NCBI GenBank assembly: GCA_028285085.1
Contig: JANQQI010000075.1
Span: forward strand, 62,001 to 126,000
DNA: 64,000 nt
Source: Saprospiraceae bacterium
GTDB taxonomy: Bacteria > Bacteroidota > Bacteroidia > Chitinophagales > Saprospiraceae
Direction of reading: 5' to 3'
The position numbers and the translations under genes were made by a program. This document shows, piece by piece, positions 45,106-53,319 of this stretch. Position 1 is the stretch's first letter. The number at the start of each line of letters is the position of its first letter. The notes beneath the pieces were generated by a model. The model saw only the letters and a program-made list of their open reading frames with translations, was not told the DNA's origin and searched no databases.

Positions 45106-45903
45106 ATGAATCCTACGCTAGATGCGATCATACTGGGCATCGTCCAGGGATTGACCGAATTTTTGCCCGTCAGTAGTAGTGGGCACCTCGAAATAGCTAA
45201 GTATATCCTCAACGATAACAGTGTCGCCGAGCAAAGTATGCTCATGACGGTTGTCTTACACGCCGCTACGGCTCTAAGTACCATCGTGATTTTCCGTAAA
45301 GAAGTAGGCGATATTTTTCGCGGCTTGTTCCAGTTCAAATGGAATGAACAAACTGAGTTCTCTCTCAAAATTGTGCTCTCCATGATTCCGGCAGCTTTAG
45401 TCGGGATTCTCTTTGAAGATCAGATCGAACAATTTTTCGACCGCCGACTCACACTCGTTGGTTTGATGCTCATTGTGACTGGGGTCTTACTTTTACTGGC
45501 TGATCGTGCGAAAAATACTGATAAAAAGGTAAGCTACAGCAATGCTTTCGTTATTGGTTTATCCCAAATGGTTGCTATCCTACCGGGTATTTCACGCTCC
45601 GGGGCGACTATTTCTACTTCCGTCCTATTGGGTATCGACCGCGAGCGGGCCGCCCGCTTTTCATTCCTGATGGTTGTACCGCTCATCCTGGGCAAAATGG
45701 CCAAAGATATTCTCAGTGGTGAAATCAATTATACCGAGGCCAATATGCTTCCGTTATCGATTGGATTTGTTGCCGCCTTTCTTACCGGCCTCGTTGCTTG
45801 TACCTGGATGATTAAACTGGTAAAAAATAGTAAATTGACTTGGTTTAGCGTCTATTGCTTTATCGTAGCCGTTATTGCAATCACAGTTGATTATTTGAAT
45901 TAG
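45106..45903 (+). CDS. uppP: Undecaprenyl-diphosphatase
   Basis: 265 residues, BacA/UppP-type membrane phosphatase that converts undecaprenyl pyrophosphate to undecaprenyl phosphate for peptidoglycan and other envelope polymers. The first active-site motif is GIVQGLTEFLPVSSSGHLEI, with Gln where many homologues have Glu; the second is LPGISRSGATIST with the catalytic Arg/Ser. About eight membrane segments. It is followed after 10 nt by truB, the usual Bacteroidota order. See also the PopT-like protein at 4136, which acts on the product. Confidence 0.95.
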   Translation: MNPTLDAIILGIVQGLTEFLPVSSSGHLEIAKYILNDNSVAEQSMLMTVVLHAATALSTIVIFRKEVGDIFRGLFQFKWNEQTEFSLKIVLSMIPAALVGILFEDQIEQFFDRRLTLVGLMLIVTGVLLLLADRAKNTDKKVSYSNAFVIGLSQMVAILPGISRSGATISTSVLLGIDRERAARFSFLMVVPLILGKMAKDILSGEINYTEANMLPLSIGFVAAFLTGLVACTWMIKLVKNSKLTWFSVYCFIVAVIAITVDYLN

Positions 45904-45913
45904 TAACTGTTCT

Positions 45914-46627
45914 ATGGCCGAAGCACTTTCATTTAGCCCACCCTATAATTTTATTGAAGGTACCCTCTTGCTGGTACATAAGCCAATCGGTTGGACCTCA
46001 TTTGATGTGGTCAATAAAATTCGCTATAAGCTAAAATACAAGCTTGGGGTTAAAAAAATCAAGGTGGGGCACGCAGGCACTCTTGATCCAATGGCCAGCG
46101 GCCTGCTACTAATTTGTACCGGAAAATATACCAAGCGGCTACAAGAATTACAAGGCCTGCCCAAAGTCTACACCGGCACCTTGCTCCTCGGCGCTACTAC
46201 CCCATCCTTCGATGCCGAGACGGAAATTGATGCTCGTTTCCCGGTTGATCATATCGACAATACACTTTTAGAGCAAGCGCGACAGCAATTCATGGGAGAT
46301 ATCGAACAGATTCCACCGATGTTTTCTGCAGTAAAAGTCGATGGCCAACCGTTGTACAAGAAAGCCCGGCAAGGGAAAAAAGTTGAAGTTAAATCCCGAC
46401 CGGTCTCCATTTATGAATTTGAGTTGCAAGCAGATCGCTTACCGGAGGTCGACTTCAAAGTGGTATGCAGTAAAGGGACTTATATTCGCTCGCTGGCTTA
46501 TGACTTCGGAAAAGCGCTTGATAGTGGTGCTTATCTCACAGCCTTACAACGAACCGCCATTGGTTCTTATCAATTAGAAGACGCCTGGTCGATTGAAGAG
46601 TTTGTTAACTACGTAGAGGAATTATAG
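45914..46627 (+). CDS. truB: tRNA pseudouridine(55) synthase
   Basis: 237 residues. TruB modifies U55 in the T-loop of tRNAs. The catalytic Asp58 lies in GHAGTLDPMASGLL. Other family motifs are LLVHKPIGWTSFDVV, IPPMFSAVKVDGQPLYKKAR and CSKGTYIRSLAYDFG. There is no C-terminal PUA domain, so it is the short form. Its stop codon abuts, with no intervening base, the stop codon of the convergent thioredoxin gene at 46628. Confidence 0.95.
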   Translation: MAEALSFSPPYNFIEGTLLLVHKPIGWTSFDVVNKIRYKLKYKLGVKKIKVGHAGTLDPMASGLLLICTGKYTKRLQELQGLPKVYTGTLLLGATTPSFDAETEIDARFPVDHIDNTLLEQARQQFMGDIEQIPPMFSAVKVDGQPLYKKARQGKKVEVKSRPVSIYEFELQADRLPEVDFKVVCSKGTYIRSLAYDFGKALDSGAYLTALQRTAIGSYQLEDAWSIEEFVNYVEEL

Positions 46628-47545
46628 CTAGTAAGCTCTGATAAAATCCAGAAAATCACTCCTTTTTAGCGCGCCGTTGTTCCGTTTCAATACTTGCTGG
46701 TTGGTATCAACGATAATCAAAGTTGGCAATTGATCTACACCGTATTGTTCTTTCAGGTTGTACCCATCGAAGTCCTCAATATTAATATCGAGTAGCAGAT
46801 AATCAGTGCGCAATTGCCGCAGCACGTCAGGATCATTCAGCACGGTTTTATCCATCAATTTGCAAGGCATGCACCAGGGCGCACTGAATTTGAGCAGGAC
46901 TTTTTTGCGTTCGTAGCGCGCCAGCTGTAGCGTTTGTTCAAAAATCGTTGGCGCTTCTTCAACGAATGCCGGCTCCTGTGCTGGAGCCTTTGATTTTAGG
47001 TTAGGCTGTCTCACTACCGGCGGTTGTGGTGTAGGTACGATCGGTATTATTTTCTTTTTTGCTGGAAGTGGAGGTGGAGTCGGCTTAGCTTGCTGAGGCT
47101 TTGGTGTTTCCATTACGGGAGGGGTTGAAACAATGGTCCGATCGGACCATAAGCCAGCGGTAAAAGTGCGCGCCAGCGTCTTAGCCCGCTGCGCGGGCAC
47201 AGAAAATTGCTGACCAACGAAGGCATACACCTCAGAGGTCGAGAAATGAGCCGTAGGTGGTGTAGGCTGTGGACTAAGCCGAGTTAGTGTTTGCTGTTCT
47301 ACAGGCGTTGTAGTCGATAAACCGCCAGTGATAATCCAGCTCACCAGACCAAAAAACAAGGCAAAAGTAGACCAACGCATGCGATAACCGGATTGACCTG
47401 TATCCAATATTTCTACCCGATTAAAAGCTGGAATATGACGCCCCGTCGAAGAATGGTTGAAAGTACTAGCGGCGAGCTCCCGATCGTCCACACAAAAAAA
47501 GAATTCAATGGATTGCCCATTGCGGGCGAGTGGGTTATTTCTCAT
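46628..47545 (-). CDS. Membrane-tethered thioredoxin-fold protein with Pro-rich linker
   Basis: 305 residues. There is no N-terminal signal; instead about 55 soluble residues (SIEFFFCVDDRELAAS...) precede one membrane helix (STFALFFGLVSWIITGG, about 58-75). A long Pro/Gln/Thr-rich linker (about 80-190) follows. The C-terminal thioredoxin domain (about 200-305) has the redox motif FSAPWCMPCKLMDKT and the cis-Pro region VDQLPTLIIVD. Topology suggests an extracytoplasmic disulfide oxidoreductase on a long arm, possibly for folding exported proteins. The N-terminal segment is not recognised. The gene stands alone between truB and the ADP-ribosylglycohydrolase gene. Confidence 0.8.
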   Translation of the reverse strand: MRNNPLARNGQSIEFFFCVDDRELAASTFNHSSTGRHIPAFNRVEILDTGQSGYRMRWSTFALFFGLVSWIITGGLSTTTPVEQQTLTRLSPQPTPPTAHFSTSEVYAFVGQQFSVPAQRAKTLARTFTAGLWSDRTIVSTPPVMETPKPQQAKPTPPPLPAKKKIIPIVPTPQPPVVRQPNLKSKAPAQEPAFVEEAPTIFEQTLQLARYERKKVLLKFSAPWCMPCKLMDKTVLNDPDVLRQLRTDYLLLDINIEDFDGYNLKEQYGVDQLPTLIIVDTNQQVLKRNNGALKRSDFLDFIRAY

Positions 47546-47798
47546 ACTGCGATTTCTCGATGAACGAATCCGCTTGGAGATACATTAAATTGAAGCCAAC
47601 TCTGTTGTTGAAAGGCTTCAATCGTGTCCCATTCCAAGCGGTGCTTGTCTTATCGTTTTCTCACAGTACAATTATAAAACTGGCACCAATATAATAAAGA
47701 TGTTCGAAAATCACTAGACTGAGAACTTGTAAGCCATTGAATCCCAATCTTCACCACACATTATTAAGACTTCACAACTTTTAAAACGTTCCAATAAA

Positions 47799-48776
47799 TC
47801 AACCCATATATTTTTCGTGTAAGCGATTTCCCAAGGCAAGAATATCTTCAAAGCGAGATAAGGAGGTTAACCAATCCTCTGGAATATTTGCAGTACCATA
47901 ATATAATCCTGCCAAGCCACCTACGATTGCCGCACAGGTATCTGTATCGTGTCCCAGATTGATGATTGATAAAATGGTGGCCTCGTAATTCTCTTTCAGT
48001 AAAAAACACCAAAAACTGGATTCTAGTCCCTCAATCACATAGCCGCCAGATCTCAAATCATCCCAGCCGACTTGTCGGATATCATTTTGGATGATTTTTG
48101 AAAAATGTTGTCTTTCATTTTCAGAAAACGACATCTCTTCCCAAAAAGCACTAATCTCCTGTCGAGTACGCTCGTAAGCGACTAATTTTTCTAGTCCATT
48201 GAGTAAATGCTCTGCAAATTTCAAATAGATCAGGCAACTCATTGCCGCCCGGATATGACGATGTGTCAAAGCCGAGACTTCCCAGATGATTTCAAATTGC
48301 TGTCCAATCGGCTGACCTTGCACATAAAACAAAAGAGGTAAGATCCGCATCAATGATCCATTTCCATTCTCAAACTCATCCCCATAATACCGCTGCTGAC
48401 GGAGCGCTTGGTGATCATTTTCGGTAAGTAGCTGCTGCAAACGAGATATCGCCTTAGAGGTCGTAATTCCAATATCAAAGACCTCGCCTCTGGCTGTCCA
48501 GTAGGCCTCATTTTTCCAACGGACAAATCGATCGGCGATATCTGCCAAATCGTAGTCATTTGCTAAAGACTCCGCCAGGCAAAAGGTCAAGGCAGCATCG
48601 TCGGACCAAGTGCCCGCCGGTTGATGGTGTGTTCCAAAGCCAACCATACCTTTTGCGGGTTCAGCTTGCATATCTTGCCGAGACCGGAATTCAAAGGGAA
48701 CACCTATCGCATCACCAACGGCCACGCCAAACAGGCCTTCCACTACTTTATTGAAATTTATAGGGGCGGAACTCAT
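47799..48776 (-). CDS. ADP-ribosylglycohydrolase family protein (DraG-like)
   Basis: 325 residues. Metal-binding motifs of the ADP-ribosyl hydrolase fold are present: GVAVGDAIGVPFEF at the N-terminus, TWSDDAALTFCLAESL, and INLGHDTDTCAAIVGGLAGLYYG. All acidic Mg-ligand positions expected for an active enzyme appear to be there. Substrate could be ADP-ribosylated protein, nucleic acid or a free ADP-ribose derivative. No ADP-ribosyltransferase gene is in this window, so no toxin-antitoxin or DraT/DraG pairing is visible. It lies 36 nt downstream of the alpha/beta hydrolase gene on the same strand. Confidence 0.88.
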   Translation of the reverse strand: MSSAPINFNKVVEGLFGVAVGDAIGVPFEFRSRQDMQAEPAKGMVGFGTHHQPAGTWSDDAALTFCLAESLANDYDLADIADRFVRWKNEAYWTARGEVFDIGITTSKAISRLQQLLTENDHQALRQQRYYGDEFENGNGSLMRILPLLFYVQGQPIGQQFEIIWEVSALTHRHIRAAMSCLIYLKFAEHLLNGLEKLVAYERTRQEISAFWEEMSFSENERQHFSKIIQNDIRQVGWDDLRSGGYVIEGLESSFWCFLLKENYEATILSIINLGHDTDTCAAIVGGLAGLYYGTANIPEDWLTSLSRFEDILALGNRLHEKYMG

Positions 48777-48812
48777 TTTGATGGCTTAAAATTCAATTAG
48801 CGATTATCAATA

Positions 48813-49862
48813 TTACCGTTTTTTCACACCAGCTTGCCGAGTGGCCATAGGTTGCCCCGGAGGTAGCTCCACCGCTAACGGTCGAACGGGTTTACCGTCA
48901 CTCCAATAGCCAAGGAATCGTTGTTCTGCGGTATCGCCGAAAGCAAATTCTGCATATTGATCTGCACGAGCAAACTCCAGCAAAGCATCCGCTAATTTCC
49001 AATATCCGTAATAATCTAAAGCATTAGTCTTCCCAACTCGAAGCGCTCGCCGAGTGGAAACATTGCGGACGCCACTATCAAAATCTTCATCCGGCGCATA
49101 ACATTCATTATGACCGGCTGATAAACCAACACCGTCGCGCTTATCTTTAAATTGATGCAGCAAATTCCTATTCTTGACCTGTGTAGCCGTGCGGAAAATC
49201 CGTTTGCCAATCCGATCGCCCACGACCCGATCACGATCATTGACAAGTATCAGCAGCTTTACTTTCGCGGGCATCTCTTCATAATTTTTGAGTAAACCAC
49301 CTTTGAAAGGGCCTGTTCCGGGGGCACAAAGCATCAAGGCATCTACCGGAGGTAGTTCCAAATCCGTAGCGTTAACCGCTAAATTTGCGGCGATTACCCC
49401 TCCGTAGGAGTGTCCAATAATACTGAGATGGTCCACGAGTGGACGCACATGTTGCCCCGTATCGAGGCGGACTAAAGCATCATGAATGCCCTTTTGAGTA
49501 TTACGTACAAAATGCTTAGGCGATGGGCTGGTTAGATTTTTTTGGTAGCGGGGAAAGATCACAACATTGCCTTTACGAACTAAATGCTTAATCCATGCCC
49601 CGTAGATCATCGGATTGTAGGCACCGTAACCGTGCATGAAGACAATGACTGGCGCTTCCGCAGGGCGTGGTGCAGCCGGTTCATAAAGCCAGTAGCCATC
49701 AGCTTTATCCGCAAAATCGTGGATCGTAACTGACTCGTGCCGGTAGGTACTTCCTCCTGGTCCCTCGATGGGTTGATTGGGCAAATACAAATCGGCTTGT
49801 GCGCCCAGGATAAGTGGTAGGCTGCAAAAAAAGGCGAGACAAATCTTTTGTAGGCTAATCAT
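48813..49862 (-). CDS. Secreted alpha/beta hydrolase
   Basis: 349 residues with a signal peptide (LAFFCSLPLILGAQA). The alpha/beta-hydrolase core has an oxyanion strand VIVFMHGYGAYNP and the nucleophile elbow IGHSYGGVIAAN with Ser152. Likely acid and base residues lie in LILVNDRDRVVGDRIG and the later DGVGLSAGHNECYAP. Esterase or lipase activity is the safest description; substrate unknown. Probably co-transcribed with the downstream ADP-ribosylglycohydrolase gene (36-nt gap). Divergent from gpsA with a strong hairpin in between. Confidence 0.83.
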   Translation of the reverse strand: MISLQKICLAFFCSLPLILGAQADLYLPNQPIEGPGGSTYRHESVTIHDFADKADGYWLYEPAAPRPAEAPVIVFMHGYGAYNPMIYGAWIKHLVRKGNVVIFPRYQKNLTSPSPKHFVRNTQKGIHDALVRLDTGQHVRPLVDHLSIIGHSYGGVIAANLAVNATDLELPPVDALMLCAPGTGPFKGGLLKNYEEMPAKVKLLILVNDRDRVVGDRIGKRIFRTATQVKNRNLLHQFKDKRDGVGLSAGHNECYAPDEDFDSGVRNVSTRRALRVGKTNALDYYGYWKLADALLEFARADQYAEFAFGDTAEQRFLGYWSDGKPVRPLAVELPPGQPMATRQAGVKKR

Positions 49863-49933
49863 TTAAAATATAGTTTTCAATTTCTGTAAATTCCTAACGA
49901 GCGTATAACGTTTTAAAGTTGGGTAGAGTTATG

Positions 49934-49974
49934 AGAAGTATTGAGAAAAGCTTCACTCTTTTGTCAATACTTCT
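49934..49974. repeat. Strong 41-nt hairpin in the divergent intergenic region
   Basis: AGAAGTATTGA (49934-49944) and TCAATACTTCT (49964-49974) are perfect 11-bp inverted arms. They extend inward after one mismatch by AAAAG / CTTTT, leaving a 7-nt loop. It lies between the hydrolase start (49862) and the gpsA promoter (50060). A smaller hairpin, TTCCTC / GAGGAA, is at 49988-50005. Confidence 0.6.
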
Positions 49975-50059
49975 AAAAAATGGCACTTTCCTCCATTTTG
50001 AGGAAGAAAGAAAAAATTTAAATCCTGTCGGACAATGACCAAGATTGTCTGGTTTATTC

Positions 50060-50067
50060 TACATTTG
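50060..50067 (+). promoter_or_regulatory. gpsA promoter -7 box
   Basis: TACATTTG, an exact TAnnTTTG match, 36 nt before the proposed TTG start at 50103. Confidence 0.5.
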
Positions 50068-50102
50068 TGTTTCAATTCGTTTCAAGCATAAACTACTAGC
50101 AT

Positions 50103-51152
50103 TTGTCTTTGTCCTCGCCAAATAAACCTGTGGGAGTCATTGGTGCCGGAAGCTTCGGTACAGCGATATCAAATTTGTTGGCTTACAATGTCGACGTATT
50201 ACTATACAGCCGTAAGCCGGAACTAGTTGAACAAATCAATGAGACCCACGAGCATTTCGGGATAAAGCTTTCACCTCGTATTCGAGCCACGAATAGTTTA
50301 CAGGAAATTGCCGAGACCTGTTCACTTATTTTTCCGATTGTTCCCTCGACTAATTTTCGGAGCATGATGCAAGACTTGTCCCCCTATCTCAAGCCTTCAC
50401 ATTTGTTGATTCACGGGACGAAAGGATTAGATGTAACGGGTGTAGACGAAAACGAACTAGATAAGATACAATTGACCCGCAAAAATGTCCACACCATGAG
50501 CGAGGTCATCCGTCAAGAAAGTGTGGTGGTGCGAATCGGTTGTTTATCTGGGCCTAACCTTTCCGCGGAGATTATGGAAGGCCAGCCCACTGCCACTGTG
50601 ATCGGTAGCCGTTTCAACGAAGTTATCCGCATTGGTCGAAAAGTGCTGGATAGCCAGCAATTTCATGTTTTTGGGACCCACGAAATGCTCGGAGCAGAGT
50701 TGGCTGGCGCCCTGAAAAACACCATCGCTATTGGTTCCGGTATTTTAGGCGGCTTAGGTCTGGGCAAAAATATTCAAGCGATGTTGATTACACGCGGCTT
50801 GGTAGAAATGGTTCACTTCGGACGTGCATTGGGTGCGGAAAGCAAAGCCTTCATTGGCACCGCCGGTATCGGCGATTTAGTCGCCACGGCCACCAGTACT
50901 AAAAGCCGCAACTTTACTTTCGGAATGCGGTTAGCACAAGGTGAAACACTCGAACAAATTAGCAATACGATGCCCGAACTAGCCGAGGGCGTACGAACGA
51001 CCCGCATTATGAATCATCTGGCCAACCACTACAAACTACACGTACCGATTACGAAAATGCTGTACGCAGTTATTTTCGAACAATTTGAGATTCAAAAAGC
51101 GATTAACTATCTGATGAACTATCCCTACGCGGTCGATATTGATTTCCTTTAA
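50103..51152 (+). CDS. gpsA: Glycerol-3-phosphate dehydrogenase [NAD(P)+]
   Basis: 349 residues; makes sn-glycerol 3-phosphate from dihydroxyacetone phosphate for phospholipid synthesis. Motifs: GVIGAGSFGTAISNLLA (dinucleotide-binding), SGPNLSAEIMEGQPTA, the catalytic Lys in GALKNTIAIGSGI, and TAGIGDLVATATSTKSRN. There is no ATG in frame before the glycine-rich loop. The start must be TTG (50103 or 50109) or GTG (50130). TTG 50103 is used because it lies at a sensible distance from the -7 box at 50060. Confidence 0.93.
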   Translation: MSLSSPNKPVGVIGAGSFGTAISNLLAYNVDVLLYSRKPELVEQINETHEHFGIKLSPRIRATNSLQEIAETCSLIFPIVPSTNFRSMMQDLSPYLKPSHLLIHGTKGLDVTGVDENELDKIQLTRKNVHTMSEVIRQESVVVRIGCLSGPNLSAEIMEGQPTATVIGSRFNEVIRIGRKVLDSQQFHVFGTHEMLGAELAGALKNTIAIGSGILGGLGLGKNIQAMLITRGLVEMVHFGRALGAESKAFIGTAGIGDLVATATSTKSRNFTFGMRLAQGETLEQISNTMPELAEGVRTTRIMNHLANHYKLHVPITKMLYAVIFEQFEIQKAINYLMNYPYAVDIDFL

Positions 51153-51174
51153 GACCTGCTCCAACTTAATTATT

Positions 51175-51639
51175 GTGAAAAACGTCATAGCCAGCAGCCG
51201 AGCCTATCAGGCCATCCACGAGCAATCTCAAGCTTCACTCCAGCGCTACCTCGAATTGGGAGACGCACAAGACTACCAACGTAGCACTCAATTGGATCTC
51301 GAAGCCGAGCAACATCTCGAAACTTTCGTACGCCAATGCTTCCAGTATATGGAACAACAACAATTAGCCTTTCCTGATTTTGCGTGCCTATTGTTGCAGC
51401 GCTATTTTGAGCAGCCGAGTGAGCGTGTAGATGTCTACCCCCTACTCCACTTGCTGTGGCACGGAGAGAGTTTGCTCATCCCCAGAGAAGATTTTGAACG
51501 CTTCCTCAAAGCGTTTTGCGAATGCGAGGATAGCCTTTCGGCCAGTCATTTGGAAAGTTTCATGGAAATTTGGCAGAACAACTTCACTGCGCCGCTCCCC
51601 GAACGGGTCCTCCAAAAATACGCGGCGCTCAGCGAATAA
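51175..51639 (+). CDS. Hypothetical protein downstream of gpsA
   Basis: 154 residues from a GTG at 51175. The frame is also open from a TTG at 51139 inside the end of gpsA, but the GTG start (KNVIASSRAYQAIHEQ) avoids the overlap. Soluble, all-helical prediction, rich in Gln, Glu and aromatic residues (FVRQCFQYMEQQQLAFPDF, LLHLLWHGESLLIPREDFE). No family recognised. It follows gpsA by 22 nt and so is probably co-transcribed. Its 3' end overlaps that of the convergent DUF721 gene by 11 nt. Confidence 0.65.
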   Translation: MKNVIASSRAYQAIHEQSQASLQRYLELGDAQDYQRSTQLDLEAEQHLETFVRQCFQYMEQQQLAFPDFACLLLQRYFEQPSERVDVYPLLHLLWHGESLLIPREDFERFLKAFCECEDSLSASHLESFMEIWQNNFTAPLPERVLQKYAALSE

Positions 51640-51919
51640 TGACCTCTTCGATATAATCTTCGCCCAAGGCCTCGTTGAAGATTTTACGAATCTTTTCTTT
51701 GCCCAGACTGAGTTCCTGGCGCAAAGGTGCTGAGTTTAGATTGACGTACAGCTTTTTCCGGCGCAGATACAAATCACGTGTGTAGCGAGAAATGCTTGGC
51801 CCCATCAAATCTTCCCACATGCTGCGCACCTTAGTTTGGTGCAACTTCGGTTTGAGACGATAAGCTTCTACCATCTCGCGCAGGACATCTTTTAAGGGTT
51901 GGTCGTTGTGACGCTTCAT
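51629..51919 (-). CDS. DUF721 (DciA-like) protein
   Basis: 96 residues. The sequence PLKDVLREMVEAYRLKPKL ... VRSMWEDLMGPSISRYT ... LRRKKLYVNLNSAPLRQEL is the KH-like DUF721 fold. DUF721 includes DciA, the loader or activator of the replicative helicase DnaB in bacteria without DnaC. Bacteroidota members are short, and this role is family inference. The ATG overlaps the recF TGA by 4 nt, so the two are translationally coupled. Confidence 0.85.
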   Translation of the reverse strand: MKRHNDQPLKDVLREMVEAYRLKPKLHQTKVRSMWEDLMGPSISRYTRDLYLRRKKLYVNLNSAPLRQELSLGKEKIRKIFNEALGEDYIEEVIIR

Positions 51920-53025
51920 GCGGGTTGTAAAATTTTTCCGTTCTCAATAACGAACTTTTTAAAATCGGAATCAAATTTTTGCACAATTTCCTCCAAACGA
52001 TGTTCGTGCGTATCGGTGATAAAGACCTGGCCAAATTCATTTTGTAACAACAGCTCAATCAAAAACTCCACACGATGACGATCCAGCTTATCAAATAAGT
52101 CGTCTAAGAGTAATAAGGGGGGTACTTCTTTTTCCAAGCGTAGCAATTCATACTGCGCCAACTTAAGTGCTAATACAAAAGACTTCAACTGTCCTTGCGA
52201 GGCGAAGCGCTTAGCATTGCGATCGTCCAGCGCGAATTTCAAATCATCACGGTGAATACCGGTGGTGGTACGCTGCAGTACACGATCTTTCTCTCGTGCC
52301 CGCAGCAAAAGTGCGGTGAGCTGCTGCCCCTCAATTAAGTCTGAATGATACGCAATAGAAACGGCTTCCTGTTCACCGGAAATTTGTCGATAAAAACGGT
52401 TAAAAACCGGGCTGAGGCGTTCAATGAATGCGTGACGTTTTTCATAAATCGCTCGGGCGGGCGCATCCATTTGCTGATCCAGAATTTGCAATAAAGCGTC
52501 ATCGTAAGTTTGGGTCTTCGCAAACTGCTTCAAGGTGGCATTGCGTTGTTTCAACAACCGATTGTAAATCATTAGCTGCTGTAGATAAGCGCTATCGAGT
52601 TGTGATAAGGTATTATCAATAAAACGGCGGCGAAATTCGCTGCCTTCTCGGATCAAGGCCGTGTCGTCGGGGATGATAATGACCACCGGAAGAAGGCCGA
52701 TGTGTTCCAATAGACGAGCGTAAGGTTGATCATTGCGTTCAAACTCCTTGCGTTTGCCGGGAATCACTTTGGCCACAATGCGCTCGGGTTGCGCTCGGCA
52801 GACAAAACGCCCATCGAGTCGAAAAAACTCAGCACCCTGCCGAATCACATTGCGATCATTTAAGCCGACATTATTTTTGCACATGCACAGATAATAAATA
52901 GCATCCAGCAAATTCGTTTTGCCCATACCATTTTTACCCACAAAGCAATTGAGACGCGCCGAAAACTGAATGTGTTCCGACTCGTAGTTTTTAAAATTCA
53001 CCAACCTTAATTCCTCTAAATGCAT
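51916..53025 (-). CDS. recF: DNA replication and repair protein RecF
   Basis: 369 residues, SMC-like ATPase that helps load RecA at gaps in DNA. Walker A is GKNGMGKTN at 30-38, after the standard LRLVNFKNYES start. The signature region includes FASQGQLKSFVLALKLAQYE, and Walker B is PLLLLDDLFDKLD, with the following His-containing ITDTHEH. Complete length. dnaA and dnaN, its partners in many other phyla, are not adjacent; instead it is coupled to a DUF721 gene, as is usual in Bacteroidota. Confidence 0.94.
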   Translation of the reverse strand: MHLEELRLVNFKNYESEHIQFSARLNCFVGKNGMGKTNLLDAIYYLCMCKNNVGLNDRNVIRQGAEFFRLDGRFVCRAQPERIVAKVIPGKRKEFERNDQPYARLLEHIGLLPVVIIIPDDTALIREGSEFRRRFIDNTLSQLDSAYLQQLMIYNRLLKQRNATLKQFAKTQTYDDALLQILDQQMDAPARAIYEKRHAFIERLSPVFNRFYRQISGEQEAVSIAYHSDLIEGQQLTALLLRAREKDRVLQRTTTGIHRDDLKFALDDRNAKRFASQGQLKSFVLALKLAQYELLRLEKEVPPLLLLDDLFDKLDRHRVEFLIELLLQNEFGQVFITDTHEHRLEEIVQKFDSDFKKFVIENGKILQPA

Positions 53026-53213
53026 CTAAAATGAGATCAGCTTGTGATTATTTGCCCAAATATACATGGCTTTATCACTTTTCTGGTCGAAGTTGTTTAA
53101 AAAGTAGATGATATGATGAGTACGATAAATCCTCTCTATCTGATCAACACTTTACTACCTTTTTCTTACTCCTGAATAAACGACTTCGTTTTCACTACCC
53201 CAAAACAACAAGC

Positions 53214-53262
53214 GGGCTAAATTTTTGTTACGTCTGGTGAGGGCATAAAAGAAATTTAGCCC
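53214..53262. repeat. Perfect 11-bp inverted repeat at the pdhA promoter
   Basis: GGGCTAAATTT (53214-53224) and AAATTTAGCCC (53252-53262) are exact inverted copies separated by 27 nt. The right arm directly abuts the -7-like box at 53263. Candidate operator or looped hairpin. Confidence 0.55.
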
Positions 53263-53270
53263 TATCTTTA
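53263..53270 (+). promoter_or_regulatory. Candidate -7 box of pdhA
   Basis: TATCTTTA (7 of 8 to TAnnTTTG), 50 nt before the pdhA ATG, immediately after the right arm of the 11-bp inverted repeat. Confidence 0.4.
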
Positions 53271-53293
53271 AGTTCAATTTTCTTCAACACATC

Positions 53294-53305
53294 GCGAAAT
53301 TTCGC
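53294..53305. repeat. 12-bp palindrome in the pdhA leader
   Basis: GCGAAATTTCGC is a perfect palindrome within the predicted 5' untranslated region, 14 nt before the pdhA ATG. It could be a protein-binding site. Confidence 0.45.
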
Positions 53306-53319
53306 AAATCAATAAGATT

